From Rhynchopus euleeides (taxonomy: Eukaryota > Euglenozoa > Diplonemea > Diplonemida > Diplonemidae), in contig OY723312.1 in NCBI GenBank assembly GCA_963210315.1, positions 434,001 through 498,000 on the forward strand: a stretch of 64,000 nucleotides of DNA, written 5' to 3'. Shown here piece by piece: positions 1 to 11,247 of the stretch. Positions within the stretch are counted from its first letter, which is position 1. The number at the start of each line of letters is the position of its first letter. The notes under the pieces are model-generated. The model did not search any database. It was given only the letters and a program-made list of their open reading frames with translations, and had not been told where the DNA came from. Made by a program: the position numbers and the translations under genes.

Positions 1-60
1 AGACGACACGGTGAACTCCAGCGGAGGTTACCCTACCTCCGCTGGAGTACACCGTGTGTC
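1..60. repeat. Imperfect palindrome at the window edge
   Basis: The first 60 bases hold two arms related as inverted repeats (CTCCAGCGGAGG and CCTCCGCTGGAG, flanked by ACACGGTG and CACCGTGTG). A related half, GCTGGAGTCCACCATGTG, recurs near 5140-5160. It is probably the terminus or hairpin of a repetitive element that continues beyond the window. Confidence 0.5.
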
Positions 61-63
61 TCC

Positions 64-309
64 CAAAAGTGTCACTTCAACTCTGCCGCTCTTCCTCTAC
101 TACTTGGTACTTCGTTTGATGCGTTGACGCTTCCACACACACTTACAAACCCACTTGCCTGATGAAGGGGGTGGTGTGTAGAGCACGTTTGGCAGAGCTG
201 AATGACACATTCCGCGCGAAGGTCGTGTGCGTAAAAAGTGTCACTTCAACTCTGCCGCTCTTCCTCTACTACTTGGTACTTCGTTTGATGCGTTGACGCT
301 TCCACACCC
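64..309. repeat. Tandem duplication, period about 171 bp
   Basis: A block of about 75 bp beginning AAAAGTGTCACTTCAACTC and ending with the GCGTTGACGCTTCCACAC motif occurs at about 64-139 and again at about 234-309. The segment between them is the 110-bp dispersed repeat seen again near 4930-5040. Confidence 0.8.
124..234. repeat. 110-bp direct repeat, left copy
   Basis: The block runs from GCGTTGACGCTTCCACAC to TTCCGCGCGAAGGTCGTG and is nearly identical to 4930-5040. Diverged relatives lie at 19921-20100 (with CTTGCCTGACGAAGGGG and TTCCGCGCGAAG) and 10380-10450. The two close copies bracket 4.7 kb of decayed sequence. Confidence 0.8.
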
Positions 310-409
310 AGGACCCTCTTCCGGAGGGACGTGCTCGTGCACCGGTTGGTCGGCATACATACGGTGCCGAGTGCGGGTTATGTGGTGCTGCGTGTTGGCA
401 TCTGTGCTG

Positions 410-3211
410 GAGCTAGGCGTATTGCCCGTTCTGCTCGTGTTCCGCGGGTGTCAGCTCGCTCGTCGGTTGGTACCCGTTGGGGGTTGAGTGCAGCCGCTTC
501 GTGCGTGCTACGAGGAATATGCGCTGCAGGAGTAGACTGCCTCTGTAGTTCGCGTAGTGTACTCGCCGCATGTAGGAGACCCGAGGGAGATTGTCGATGT
601 GCACGTCACAGCGATGCCCTGTGAGTTGATGATGCGCAGTCCTTGCTCCGTGGCGAAGGCCTTCTTCAAAATAGATGTGCGCGTCCGGTCCGCCCCGGTG
701 CACACCCCTTGTGTGCCGGTATCCTCTCCCTTTTCCAGATTCGTTTCCACGCCGTCGACGATGCGTCGGACCACAGCGTTTCATGTGCCGTTGGTTCTGT
801 CTGGTGTCGGTTGTCCTCGCGTATGATCTCCATCCGTGTTGATGTCTCCCGGGTCACCGGGTTGGGCACTCGTGTGTTGGCGTCCCACACCGCGTTGTTG
901 TCGTGCGCTCTGCGCCCCATGCGCCGGATAGAAGAGAGTTTCGGGGGTGTACCACAGTAGCGTGCGCGTGACGTATGCCTGCCAGCCTGTTGAGCCGAGG
1001 ATGCGGGAGGCTCTCCGTGGTGTTGGCGCTCCCCCGAGCGTTTTCGTCAGCTCCTCGCTCTCTCTGCGCCGCCTTCGCCACCCGTGCGGTCCATGTGCAG
1101 AACCGTTGTGTCGGTATCCCATGATCGGCGTCGTCGAGGTTCCGGGTCGCGTTGATGTAGTCGCATCTTTCGCGGAAGGTCCTGTACTTCGCCTGCGCTT
1201 CGTCGAGTGTTTCGGCTGTACCCACGGAGGGGGCCGTTCAGACGATGCCAATCCTTTGGGGGGAGAAGCACCCTCGCACTCCGGTTCGCAATTGTCAGTG
1301 AGTGCGACCGCCCCATGTACATCACCGACGGGTGCGCTGGCCCAAAGTCATCCCACTTGTCTCCGAAACGGACCCCGAGGTAGCGTTGATCTCCTCCTCC
1401 ACTGGGGACTGATAGAACTCGCTCCGGGCATCGGCGAGCATGACCCAATTTTGCCTCAGCGGTGCGGTGTGTCCCTCTGAGACGTCGTCCAATTTCATGT
1501 CTGGCGGTCGCGCCATGTACGAGTATAGAGTCTGTACGTCGACGATGATGCGTTCCCCCTCACTTGGGATGGTAGCGTAAGTTTTGCATGTATCGCGTCT
1601 AGCGCGGTGACGTCGTAGGTGTTCAGGTCGTCGACGGGTTGTAGTGTATGGTGTGGTATCATCCTCCGCATGTCCCTGAAGTGGTTGTGTGTTCCCGGGG
1701 AGCAGCGCATTCTTGGGGGCTTCGGGGTCGGTGGTGGGGTCCCGGGACGTCTCTCAGTTCCTCGTTCAGTTTGAGTCCAGTTTACGGTGCTGCGCCAGGT
1801 TTGGGCGCGTGTCGTAGATAGGGGCAAGGCGGTCTTCACGATGGGTCTCCGTAAAGATCGACGTATATCTCTGGTCCCGTGTTCTGAGTCGGTGTCTGCC
1901 GTACCTTCTGAGGTGTTGCTTTCCGTGCCGTGGTGCCCCTCCTTGTCCTCCAGCGGGTCGTATTCTCGTCCTGGTGTCAGCAGGCATCTTGGCTTCGAAG
2001 GAGGATGGGAGGAGTGAAGTGGCAGTGCAGTCGTCACGACGCTCCCCGATGGTGCGCCTTTGCCACTTGAGCTGCGCTGAGAGGTCTGTTGTCTCCCGCG
2101 CCCGGAGGTTGCAGGTGGCCTCGATATATCGCACCAGGCCATCTGTCGTTGCATGTCGTGAAGGCTTCCTGATGTCCTCCGCACGGCACGTTTCGCTCCG
2201 CCAGGTGAGACTGCCCCCCGTCGAACGTGGTGTGGGTTAGTTGTCTCGGTCGCCCTCCGCGCCTTTGCCATGTATCGGTGCGTCACTGATGCAGGGGACA
2301 CCTGTTGGAAACGTCGTATTCCCCTCTTGGTATATTGGTCCCGTCGTATGTGGTGCGAGTTCCTCGTTTTCCGTTTTCTTCGAAGGCGCCAGTGGCGCGG
2401 TTATTGTATCGGACGCCGGGGGCGTGTAGCTGGGGGTCCCGATGTTGTTTGGCACCGGTGGCCTGTTCTCGGGGGACCCTCAAACGCTCTTCTGGCACTC
2501 TCCGAGGGCGCCTTCGCGATATCGATACGTCACTGACGCGAAACCTTGCTGGATCTCCTGCCGCGCTGTGATACCAGATACCAGATGCGGTCTTTCAAAA
2601 GGTCGGCTAAGTCGGGCGGGAGGCTGAGGCCTCATCCCAAATGTCAACCTCACCAGCGGTCGTGGTTCCTCTGCTTTCGCGCGGTGTCGATATCCTGGCG
2701 TATCGCAGGTGTGATCCACATGGCGACGCCGTTTTTGAGGGGGGTTGGTCCGCGTGTCGGTCTCCCACAGGCTCCGGGGCTCGGAGAAGCGTTGTATGTC
2801 CGGTGAAGTGTTGTCCGGTGTGATCTGGCTAGTGCTTCCGCCAGGGTCCTCTGCGTCGTCACCACCGCTGCCCGCCGTTTGTCCTGCTGTGGTTGAACCC
2901 TCCTTTTTCACCTCGCCTCCGGGTTGGCTCCTGCTATATGTATGTACCCTAAGTTCTCCGTGAGGCGGTCAGAAGAGTTGCGAGATGGTGTATCCCTTCC
3001 TGGATCTGGGCCTCTGCTGCCTCTTCTGCATTTTCCTCATGCAGGTCCTTACGTCTGCGGGGTGACATCTCCGTCGGCCCTCCGTCCTCGTTGTCGTCGG
3101 TGGTGGCGTTGGCGGCGTCGTTCGCCGCTTGTGTGGCCATGGCTCACGTGTATGTGCAGTGGATCCCGTCTGCCTCACCTCCTTGCCCCCGGAGGTCCTC
3201 GGCCTTGACAC
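410..3211 (-). pseudogene. Decayed minus-strand reading frames, unrecognised
   Basis: Several overlapping minus-strand frames (about 413-774, 854-1251, 1322-1516, 1495-2301, 2480-2911 and 2949-3140) have protein-like composition but are broken by frame changes and stops. Examples are a segment reading AKYRTFRERCDYINATRN, another reading LLPPKDWHRLNG, and an acidic N-terminal-like piece starting MATQAANDAANATTDDN. I recognise no catalytic motif. Bracketed by the 110-bp direct repeats, this is most likely the corpse of a mobile element or multi-exon gene; an intact gene with many introns cannot be excluded. Confidence 0.3.
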
Positions 3212-4420
3212 TCGGAAGTGCTTGCTTGAAGACGCCAGCGGCGTGGGTATTTACTCTCGATCCTCGGAAGTGTTTGCTTGAAAACGCCTGAGACGCGGGT
3301 AGCCCCTCTTGACACTCGGAGGCGCTTGCTTGAAAAACGCCAGCAGTGTGGGTATGTACTCTTAACACTCGGAAGTGTTTGCTTGAAAACGCCAGAGACG
3401 TGGGTGGTTCCTCTTGACACTCGGAAGTGCTCGCTTGGAAACCGCCGGCGGGTAGTTACTCTTGACACTCGGAAGTGCTTGCTTGAAAAAACGCCAGCGG
3501 CGTGGGTATGTACTCTTAGGGGGTCTTCGCTGGTCGACAAACTTCGACAAACTTCGACAGTTTTCAGCCAATTCAAACGGGAATGCACCAAAATGCACTG
3601 ACGACCACCCCGTAGCGAAGACCCCCTTAACACTCGGAAGTGTTTGCTTGGACACGCCAGAGACGTGGGTATTTCCTCTCGACACTCGGAAGTGTTCGTT
3701 TGAAACGCCAGAGACGTGGGTATATCCTCTTGACACTCGGAAGTGTTCGTTTGAAACGCCAGCGGCGTGGGTATTTACTATCGACACTCGGAAGTGTTCG
3801 TTTGAAACGCCAGCGGCGTGGGTTTTGACTATCGACACTCGGAAGTGTTCGCTTGAAACGCCAGAGACGTGGGTATATCCTCTTGACACTCGGAAGTGTT
3901 CGTTTGAAACGCCAGCGGCGTGGGTTTTGACTATCGACACTCGGAAGTGTTCGCTTGAAACGCCAGAGACGTGGGTATATCCTCTTGACACTCGGAAGTG
4001 TTCGCTTGAAACGCCAGAGGCGTGGGTATATCCTCTTGACACTCGGAAGTGTTCGTTTGAAACGCCAGCGGCGTGGGTATTTACTATCGACACTCGGAAG
4101 TGTTCGTTTGAAACGCCAGCGGCGTGGGTTTTGACTATCGACACTCGGAAGTGTTCGCTTGAAACGCCAGAGACGTGGGTATATCCTCTTGACACTCGGA
4201 AGTGTTCGCTTGAAACGCCAGAGGCGTGGGTATTTCCTCTCGACACTCGGAAGTGTTCGTTTGAAACGCCAGAGACGTGGGTAGTTCCTCTTGACACTCG
4301 GAAGTGTTCGTTTGAAACGCCAGCGGCGTGGGTATTGACTATCGACACTCGGAAGTGTTCGCTTGAAACGCCAGCGGCGTGGGTATTTCCTCTCGACACT
4401 CGGAAGTGTTCGCTTGAAGC
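3205..4420. repeat. 51-bp minisatellite, about 22 units
   Basis: Units built on CACTCGGAAGTGTTCG, TTGAAACGCCAG and GCGTGGGTAT repeat about 22 times. From 3632 to 4398 they are phased at exactly 51 bp. Because 51 is a multiple of three, both strands stay open, giving 17-residue repeats on each, which explains the long ORFs here. Earlier units (3205-3480) are more diverged. A 108-bp inverted-repeat element splits the array at 3519-3626. Degenerate relatives (CCAGCGGCGTGTTG and similar) continue to about 4770. Confidence 0.9.
3519..3626. mobile_element. Small TIR element (MITE), TTA duplication
   Basis: This 108-bp insert has ends GGGGGTCTTCGC and GCGAAGACCCCC. Neighbouring minisatellite units read ...TACTCTTAACACTCGG, while here the same site reads CTCTTA-insert-TTAACAC, so the target duplication is TTA. 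The interior (CAGTTTTCAGCC, AATGCACCAAAATGCACTGACG) is shared with 10208-10316 and, reversed, with 35713-35953. It is non-coding. Confidence 0.85.
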
Positions 4421-4929
4421 ACCAGGCGTGGTTTCTCGTTTTATACGCCGGGGCGTGTGGTTGGGGTCTCGATGCCTATGGCTCCGGTGGCCTGCCGTTC
4501 CCGAGAGACCCTCAACCTATTCCTGGCGGTATGTTCCTGCTTCCGCTCTTCTAAAACGCCTTGGCGTGTTCCGTACTTGTTTCTCACCGGCGGTGCGATG
4601 ATTTATGACAGTCGGTCCCGTGTGACTGTTGACGCCAGCGGCGTGTTGCTCATGGGGGACCTTGCTGTTCTCTTAGAAAAACGCATGTAGCGTGTTTGTT
4701 TCCTCTTGTGCGCTCGTGGCGCGTTGCAGTGGGTCCCGGTGGTTGTTATACGCCTGTAGCGTGTATATTGGGACCCTTTGCTGTTTTCTGACCAGACGTG
4801 TCGCTTGTTCCGTACTCGTCTGCTGTCCAGTCGTCGTTGCTCATGCTGCCCGCCGCTTGATCCCGCTTCTTTGATCGCTTCCTCTGATTGTTTTGTGTGT
4901 GTGTGGTTTGTAGGATTCGCGTGATATGC
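4421..4929. other. Degenerate repeat DNA, no gene seen
   Basis: Diverged fragments of the minisatellite theme (GCGTGT and CCAGCGGCGTG pieces) grade into unremarkable sequence. No convincing reading frame or RNA gene is visible. Confidence 0.4.
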
Positions 4930-5040
4930 GTTGACGCTTCCACACACACTTACAAACCCACTTGCCTGATGAAGGGGGTGGTGTGTAGAGCACGTTTGGC
5001 AGAGCTGAATGACACTTTCCGCGCGAAGGTCGTGTGCGTA
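4930..5040. repeat. 110-bp direct repeat, right copy
   Basis: Near-identical to 124-234, in the same orientation. After it come AGTCTC/GACTCC-rich imperfect inverted repeats (5045-5160) related to the palindrome at the window start. Confidence 0.8.
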
Positions 5041-6335
5041 ATGAGTCTCAACTAGCGGGAGTCTGAGCGTAAATTAGCTAGAAAATAGACTCCCGTCTCC
5101 AGTACAGACTGCAGTCTTAGACTCCCTCTTAGACATGTTGGCTGGAGTCCACCATGTGTGCACCTTCAAAACAGAAGAGACCTGCATGACGAGGGCATCA
5201 CCACCCACCGGGCCACCCGCGAGGTCCATTTTTTCTTCTCCGCTTCTCTGCCTTCTTTGGACTATTTGAGCTCTGTGCGGATCACGATGGGGTCACTTTC
5301 TATTTTTTTATGGCGTTTTTTCTGACTGTTTTACTGTCCCAAAGTCACAAAAAACCCGCCAAAAATGAGACCGACCTTTTTTTTTCCAGAAAACCGGGAA
5401 CCGGGAAACCCTGGTTTTGAAAACCGGAAAACCAGACCTATCTTATCCCCTGGTGTCGGTGTACGTGCCGGGCCACCAAAGGTTCCACAGAACCCAGGGC
5501 AAACGCCGGCCTCAGATTATTGTTGGGTGTTCTCTTTTCCGTTCTTCGCAATGTGCCCCCCCACCCCCACCCCCACCCCGAACCCCCGAACCCCCGAACC
5601 AAGACACTCTTCGGTTGCTCTGCACTCGCTCTCTGAGGCTGCCATGACACGCACACACACGTGAACCTTTTATAGTAGCGTCGAACACACGGAGCACACC
5701 TGCTCTGAATGTCATCACCACTGTTACACACACACACAGGTTAATCTGTTTGTTATAGTGTTCTCGAGGGGGCACAGGGTACACACACCCAATCAACACC
5801 CCCTCACGCACGGCGCCTCCTGCAGATTCCTTCCCCGTCCTTCCACAAGGTGCTCTATGTAAGTGCCTGGCACTGCTTCGTTGGAAATGGTACACAAGGG
5901 GGGTGGTCTTCACTACGGTGGGTGTTGAAACAAAGGCGTGCTGCTTTCCCACGAAGAAGAGCCCGATTTGTGGTTCTCACCTCTGCTTCTTCACATGCGG
6001 TTTTCAGGGGGACCCAACCGTGCCATTGCTTTGGGGTGAACCTTCTCCACGATTTTCTGTGAAAACTCCCCGCTGGATCGTAAAGTGACAGCAGAACGAG
6101 ACAAACCAATTACTGCTGAAAGTTGTTTTATTGGAACGCAGACCCCACTCTTTGTGCACACCACTCCCCAGTCTGATGAAGTGGTGTGAGTGGGGCCGCA
6201 CGACCAAGCTATTAAGCCACAGAAAGTTTCCCCAGTTGGATCACGCCGAACAAACAAGCGCAGTGTTTTTTCCATGCCGGACGGGGGGGTACAAAGTACC
6301 CCCCCGGCGGGGCCAGACCCCAAATGTACCCCCCC
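5041..6335. other. Intergenic repeats, no gene seen
   Basis: Contents are AGTCTC/GGGAGTCT inverted repeats (5045-5130), a GAAAACCGG-rich tract (5385-5440), a C-rich CCCCCACCCC run near 5562, and TGTACCCCCC palindromes (6283-6335). A segment at 6130-6260 (GGAACGCAGACCCC, CAGTCTGATGAAG, CACGCCGAACAAAC) resembles 8630-8730, inside an intron of the next gene. No supported coding region. Confidence 0.4.
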
Positions 6336-7301
6336 GGGGGGGTACATTTTTTTAAACTTGTTCTGTACTGAGTAAGGGGCACTTTTTGGCACGTAGGCCG
6401 CCGAAAAAATATACTACGGCTTCGGGGAGCCCAGCTCTTTCAAATAACGACACTTTCTGGCGGAAAAGGTGTGGGTGGTGGGCCCGGGTGTGGGTCGGGA
6501 GGGTGGCCGACTACATCCAGCCTGAGGGTCCCTGTCTGAAGGGGACCCCCTGTGGCGTATGTCTGGTGAAGTCACATCAGGTAGCCTCAGGAAGACGCAG
6601 CCATCTCACACAGAATCTATCCACCCGCAAGGAACAGATGTTCACTACCGTGGCCTCCGGCGGCTGGGGGGCTCCGCCCCCCAGACCCCCCTGTGCTGTG
6701 TGCCTGTCGAGTAGACATATGCCCAGCCACCGAAGGCAACCCCTTCTTTACCCCGTCCACCTGGCTGTATCAGATGGCCGAGCTGTTCAGTGCAAGCCTC
6801 AGCTACACTACAATGCCACACACACGTGGGCAGAGAGTGAATGCAGGGACAGGCGTGCATGCACGGGCCGGATCTCAGAGGCACTGTTGCACAAGCACCT
6901 CCAGACATCAGCTACCCGAAGTGCAATGACTTCAAGGACCGCAGGGAGTACGACGGGAGGGGTGTGGGGCTAGCGCCAGCCACTTTTCTTCGGCAATTGC
7001 TGACCCCTTCGTGCCCAGTAAGACACAACCAAGCTAGCAACGTTCACCTGTGACGACCAACCCCTCCAACTGACCTCGACCGGTATCGTGCCATCAGTTC
7101 GTTGAGACGGTCCCAAATCTGACCGCTGTATCAACATACAAAGCCCACGGGAAGACGTCTCATTGCGGTTTTCGGTGTCGGCGACGGGATAACTGTCACA
7201 GAGCTGGCACAGAAAGCCGCACAACGTCAGATTACTGCCAGAATACTGCAAATGAAGCCCTTTTCCGGACACACCATACACCTTAAAAAATGTACCCCCC
7301 C
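6336..7301. mobile_element. Possible TIR element, 966 bp
   Basis: The left end GGGGGGGTACATTTTTTTAA faces its inverted counterpart TTAAAAAATGTACCCCCCC at 7284-7301. The interior carries the repeat unit 6634-6694 shared with 39946-40170. No target-site duplication is clear and extra palindromic copies of the terminus lie just left (6283-6335), so the boundaries are tentative. Confidence 0.4.
6634..6694 (+). repeat. GC palindrome repeat, copy 1
   Basis: The segment GAACAGATGTTCACTACCGTGG is followed by CCTCCGGCGGC and a GGGGGGCTCCGCCCCCC hairpin. The same block is present twice, inverted, at 39946-40003 and 40114-40170. A diverged GGCGTATGTCT-containing unit lies just upstream (6550-6600). Confidence 0.8.
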
Positions 7302-7738
7302 GAATCCCGATTTCCGGAATCCTGGAAAAAACACTGAAGCGAGAGAAAAAAAAACAAGAAAAAATTGCCAAACAAAACAGCAAACGTAGTGAAGACCGCC
7401 CTAAACTTTTTTGGGGGCATGGGGGGTGGTGGTGGTGGTGGTGGGGGAAGCACACACGCTCACACCCCACCTCCCCAACCTTCCTGCCTAACAACTTTTT
7501 GAGCTTTCAATAGCCCCCGCCCTCGCCCCCTCCCCCTCCCCCCAGGTGTAATCTTATGCGCTGCAGCACCCAACCTCTCCGGGCGGGTGTTCGCGCGTCC
7601 CTCACCCCTTACTCGCCACTCCCTGGTCTGAAAAAGACGCATTCCGGGCACACTGCGGGCTACCTCACACAACCCCTGCGGGCCTTGCCATTTTTTTGGC
7701 TTTTTCTGAGAGTCGGTGCGCCACCGCCCCTCCCTCTC
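7302..7738. other. Spacer downstream of the repeat-PDZ gene
   Basis: Low-complexity spacer with A-rich (7340-7380) and GGTGGTGGTGG-like tracts (7425-7446). It lies 3' of the minus-strand gene ending at 7739 and would include its 3' UTR. No gene seen. Confidence 0.4.
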
Positions 7739-9832
7739 TCACTTCTTGTCTTTCTTCTCATGCTGCTGCGGCGGCTGGGGCGGTTGCGGCTTCTTCGCCT
7801 TCTCCTTCTCCGGCTTCTCCTCGGGTTTGGCGGTCTTTTCTGCCTTCTCTGCCGCCTTCTCAGCAGATTTAGCAGCCTTCTTGCGGCTCCTCTCTGTAAG
7901 GCGCGTCCACACAGAGCAGGCTTTCGGGAGGCCGTAGTGATCCGCGAACTCACGGAAGGTGAAGTATTGGTTCTGCTCCCGGCGGACAGGAACTGCGGCG
8001 ACTGTCAGCTTATCAGCTTTGGTCAGAGCCCCGATATTATCGTCATGCGCCTTCTTGCCGTTGACGGTGATGATCTTCACAAAGGAGCTGACCCCCGCCT
8101 TGCACGCAGCCTTCCCCTCTTCAACCTCCAGCACTATGGTTCCAAAGCGTGTCCACCCGATGCTTCCGTCAACCTTGATCACCTCGTAGGTTGCCTTCTT
8201 GCTCTGCTCCTTCTGAAGCGCCTTCTGCTCCTCGGTGGCCTCGCCATCCTTGGCTTTACCCGGCTTCACCTCACTCTTCTCGCCCTTTGCCCCCTTAGCG
8301 CCCTTCTCCCCCTTGCCTGCCTTGGCGTCTGCCTTGGGGGCTGCCCGCTTCCAGATGGCGGCACCCTTCTTTGCCCCGTAGAGGTCGATGAACTCCTGGC
8401 GTGTGTACTTCTTGCCGGTCTCCTCGCTAGGGTCTGCGCGTTTTTCCTCAGCGCGGTTCCACAGGGCAGTGCCCTTGCGCTCCCCGTAGAGCTCCACGAA
8501 CTCGTGTTTGAAGTAGGTCGCGGTTGAGCCAGGTTCGTTGGGATCGTGGCGCTTCTCCTGAGAGGGGGTGGGGGTGGGGGTGGGGGGGGTGGGGGTGGGG
8601 GTGGGGTGTCGAAGTGTGTAACGCAAATTTTGTTGGAACGCACTCCCAGGTCTGATGGGTGGGGTGAGTGGGGGGCGCAAGATCCAGCTAAAGGCATTCC
8701 AGGTGGCCACGCCGAACTAACAAGAAACAAAATGCAGGCGGTGGCGAGTGGCGGCAGTGAGGGCACCAGGCACACCTTGTCCTCACGCGACGGGCGCCCT
8801 CCGGCCTCCTGAGCAGCGGCCTGCTGCGGCTGTGCACCAGCCTTCTTCCACAGGGCGCTGCCTGCCTTTGCGCCGTAGTAGTCGACGAACTCTTGCTTGG
8901 TGTACAGCTTGCTGCCACCGTCCTTGCTGACATCGCGCCTTTTCTCGACACCCTCCTGCAGGCAAAGAGATAAGGGGGTGGGGAGGGCAGTGGGCCAGAA
9001 ACCTTTTTCGATGGCAGCATGTTCAAATTTGAATACTTCGGCATCTACATTCTTTGTTTTGTACGAACGGCGCCTGCCACTGCAATGCGCGCTGGATACC
9101 GGACGCTGTTCAACCAAAACCCCCAGATGCACCACACCGCAAGCATACCGCACCGCTGCCCGCCTTTGTCCACAGGGACCGCCCCTTGCCACCGCCGTAG
9201 TACTGGATGAACTCAGATTGTGTATACGACTTGCGTGACGTGGGGTCGGAGGGGTCACGGCGGCGCTCTTCATTCGCCCCCCGCTCGTGGCCGTTGCGCA
9301 CATCGTGACCACGGTACTCGCGCTGGTGGTGCCAGGGTTCACGGGAGCCGTCGTGGTAGCCGCGGTGGTCGTGGTAGTCCCAATGCTCACCGCCGTGCGG
9401 CTGCGGGTAGTAATGGTCGCGGCCGTAAGAGGGTGCGTCGTATGAGGGGGGCCCATCCGCCGGCTCCACCATGTCCGCCAGCGCGTCAAACCGCACGCCT
9501 TTGATGACCACCTCGGCAACCGCACCGCGAGTCGTAATGTTCGACCCCCGCCCAGGCAGCCCCGTCACACGCCCCACCGCGCCGCGCCGCACAATCTTCC
9601 CGTTGTCACCCTCCAGCTGCACCAGCGCACACACCTTCATCCCGAGAGTGTAGTGGTGCTTCGGGCGGTGGTGCCCATGGTGGCGCTGCTGCCCATGCGC
9701 CTCGGCACGCGCCCACAGGTCACGCCCTTTGCGCTGCCCATAGTACGCCACAAACTCGTCAAAAGTGTACTCCCCACCGGACTCAGGGTCGCGCAGCCGC
9801 ACCTGGCGGTCGTAGTGGTGCCTGCCAGACAT
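7739..9832 (-). CDS. Six-repeat protein with PDZ-like region (3 exons)
   Basis: I infer three exons: 9832-9149, 8955-8776 and 8557-7739, all phase 0, giving about 560 residues. Introns are 9148-8956 (donor GTATGC, acceptor CTGCAG) and 8775-8558 (donor GTGTGC, acceptor CTCAG). The exon joins rebuild a repeated domain, which supports the model. Six copies follow the pattern T-x2-E-F-x3-Y-G-x2-K-x3-W-x-[KR]-A, for example EFVAYYGQRKGRDLWARAE in exon 1 and EFVDYYGAKAGSALWKKAG in exon 2; several are preceded by a [KR]R-x-DP linker. Before the last repeat is a PDZ-like segment (GTIVLEVEEGKAACKAGVSS, then IITVNGKK). The C-terminus is Lys/Pro/Glu-rich. No catalytic motif or membrane segment is visible, so a scaffold or cytoskeletal role is only a guess. 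I use the ATG at 9832, just before the first repeat; the frame stays open further upstream. Confidence 0.75.
8558..8775 (-). other. Intron 2 of the repeat-PDZ gene
   Basis: A 218-nt GT...AG intron with a GTGTGC donor and CTCTCAG acceptor. It has a (GGGGGT)n tract on the plus strand (a pyrimidine tract in sense) and a dispersed-repeat fragment (8630-8730) resembling 6130-6260. Translating through it gives a poly-Pro stretch and loses the repeat frame. Confidence 0.75.
8956..9148 (-). other. Intron 1 of the repeat-PDZ gene
   Basis: A 193-nt intron with donor GTATGC after codon GCG and acceptor TTTGCCTGCAG before GAG. Removing it joins repeat 2 to the linker of repeat 3 in phase 0. Confidence 0.8.
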
Positions 9833-10207
9833 CGTGCGGGTCCTGTGCCCGCCTGGGTGTGGCTGCTGGGTGTAGCGTGGCACATGGGTGCTGGGTGTGG
9901 AGGGAAGGCACCCACCCCCTGATTCGCAACACACCGGGCTGCTTTGCCCCGGCCAGGAGACCACTCGTGATCCACCCGAGTGAGAGAGACAGGGGTGGGT
10001 GGGTGGGTGGGGAGTCCCGTCCGTAATCATGGATAGACACGGGCTTCTACCACGGACCCTGCTTGCACTGAACGTTTCGTTCGCACCCTCCCCAACGCCA
10101 ACGCCACCTCAGAGTGGGGGATGAAATTGGGCTGCGTTGCGGATGCCCCCCCCCCCCCCCAACCAAGTGGTGTGTGATCGTTCTGCATGTTTGATATTTT
10201 TTATGCC
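9833..10207. other. Upstream region of the repeat-PDZ gene
   Basis: This holds the probable 5' UTR and candidate splice acceptors for the minus-strand gene (CACCCAG just upstream of the ATG). It has (GTGG)n low complexity near 9990-10012 and a C16 run near 10146. No gene seen. Confidence 0.35.
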
Positions 10208-10316
10208 GGGGTTCTTCACTAGTCGTTATTCTCCATCAATTTCCGTCAGTTTTCGGCTCATTCAACAGGAAATGCACCAAAATACACTGACGACCACCCC
10301 CGGAACGAAGGTTCCC
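10208..10316. mobile_element. Diverged member of the CTTCGC MITE family
   Basis: Ends GGGGTTCTTCACT and GAACGAAGGTTCCC enclose the same core as 3519-3626 (GTCAGTTTTCGGCTC, GGAAATGCACCAAAATACAC, TGACGACCACCCC). The termini are more decayed and the target duplication is not legible. Confidence 0.7.
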
Positions 10317-11247
10317 GCTTTCTTTGTTGTGCCGGGGAAGTTTCGCTGTCAATATCTCCCTCACTTTGGGTTGGATTCTGCGTTGACACTTCCACACACA
10401 CCCTTCGCCTCTGTGAAGGCGAGTGGGTGCGGAGCACGGTGAGTGAGCGAGTCGAGACCTGACAACCGACACTTCCCTCCCACACGAATTTGTCTAGCCC
10501 CAAGCACATATAAATAGCACGCAATACCCAATCCTCGCCCCATGGCACCCAACCTTCAACAGGGAGTGCGGGGTTGGTGGAAGCGCCGGCAAAACGTATA
10601 CCATAAATACAGTGCAGAAGTGGAGAACGCACCGCAGTGACACCTTAACCCCACCCACCCACCCACCCACCCACCCACCCTTCTTCGTGGTTCTCTTCAG
10701 AGCAAACAATCCTGCAGGATTCCCTGATGGACACCCCCCCCCCCTCCCCCCCTGATCCCCGACGTCACACTGCGTGATTAGACACTGCCAGCACCACCCC
10801 CCGTCTACGTTAACCTGCTTATTTCACTTCTTGGCAACGTGTTGAGCAGCATGGCCAGCACGGACACCACGTGGGGCCACCTTGTTTTAGTGTAGGGGGG
10901 GTGTTGGCGGGCCTCTGACGATGCTGCCTCTCGCCCACTGTTGTTCACACTGTATGTCACACACACACACACACCCCACCACACCCTTTTTCGTTTTACG
11001 GTGTCAATTCGAAGGATATAACACACAAACACGCACCTCCTCCCACCTGGTTGTCCTCCGGGAGGCAGTAAAACTAATCACGCGCCTCCATCACCCCCAC
11101 ACACATGCCCACCTGTTTTTGCCTGTTTACCGCAGGGACACACCGAACACTGGCTCTGTCGAGCAGGAACGGATCTATTTCGAAGAATTCGAAGAAACCC
11201 ACACACACTCTCCGCAATCCGACCCGCCCTTCCTCCCCGCGCCCCTC
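10317..11247. other. Intergenic spacer 3' of SMG1
   Basis: A diverged copy of the GCGTTGACGCTTCCACAC repeat lies near 10380-10450. There are CCCA tandem repeats (10650-10680) and C-runs near 10733-10755. It contains the 3' flank of the SMG1 gene. No coding region recognised. Confidence 0.4.

Noticed and set aside
3205..4420. CRISPR array
   Set aside because: Units are contiguous 51-bp tandem repeats with no unique spacers, in a eukaryotic context.
3362..4601. Long repeat proteins on both strands of the minisatellite
   Set aside because: The open frames follow from a 51-bp period without stops; the array is interrupted by a transposon and there is no start context or flanking domain.
5898..7405. 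A larger TIR element with GGTCTTCACTACG ends
   Set aside because: GGTGGTCTTCACTACGG near 5902 and GTAGTGAAGACCGCCC near 7387 are inverted, but flanks show no duplication and another candidate element overlaps; too weak to annotate.
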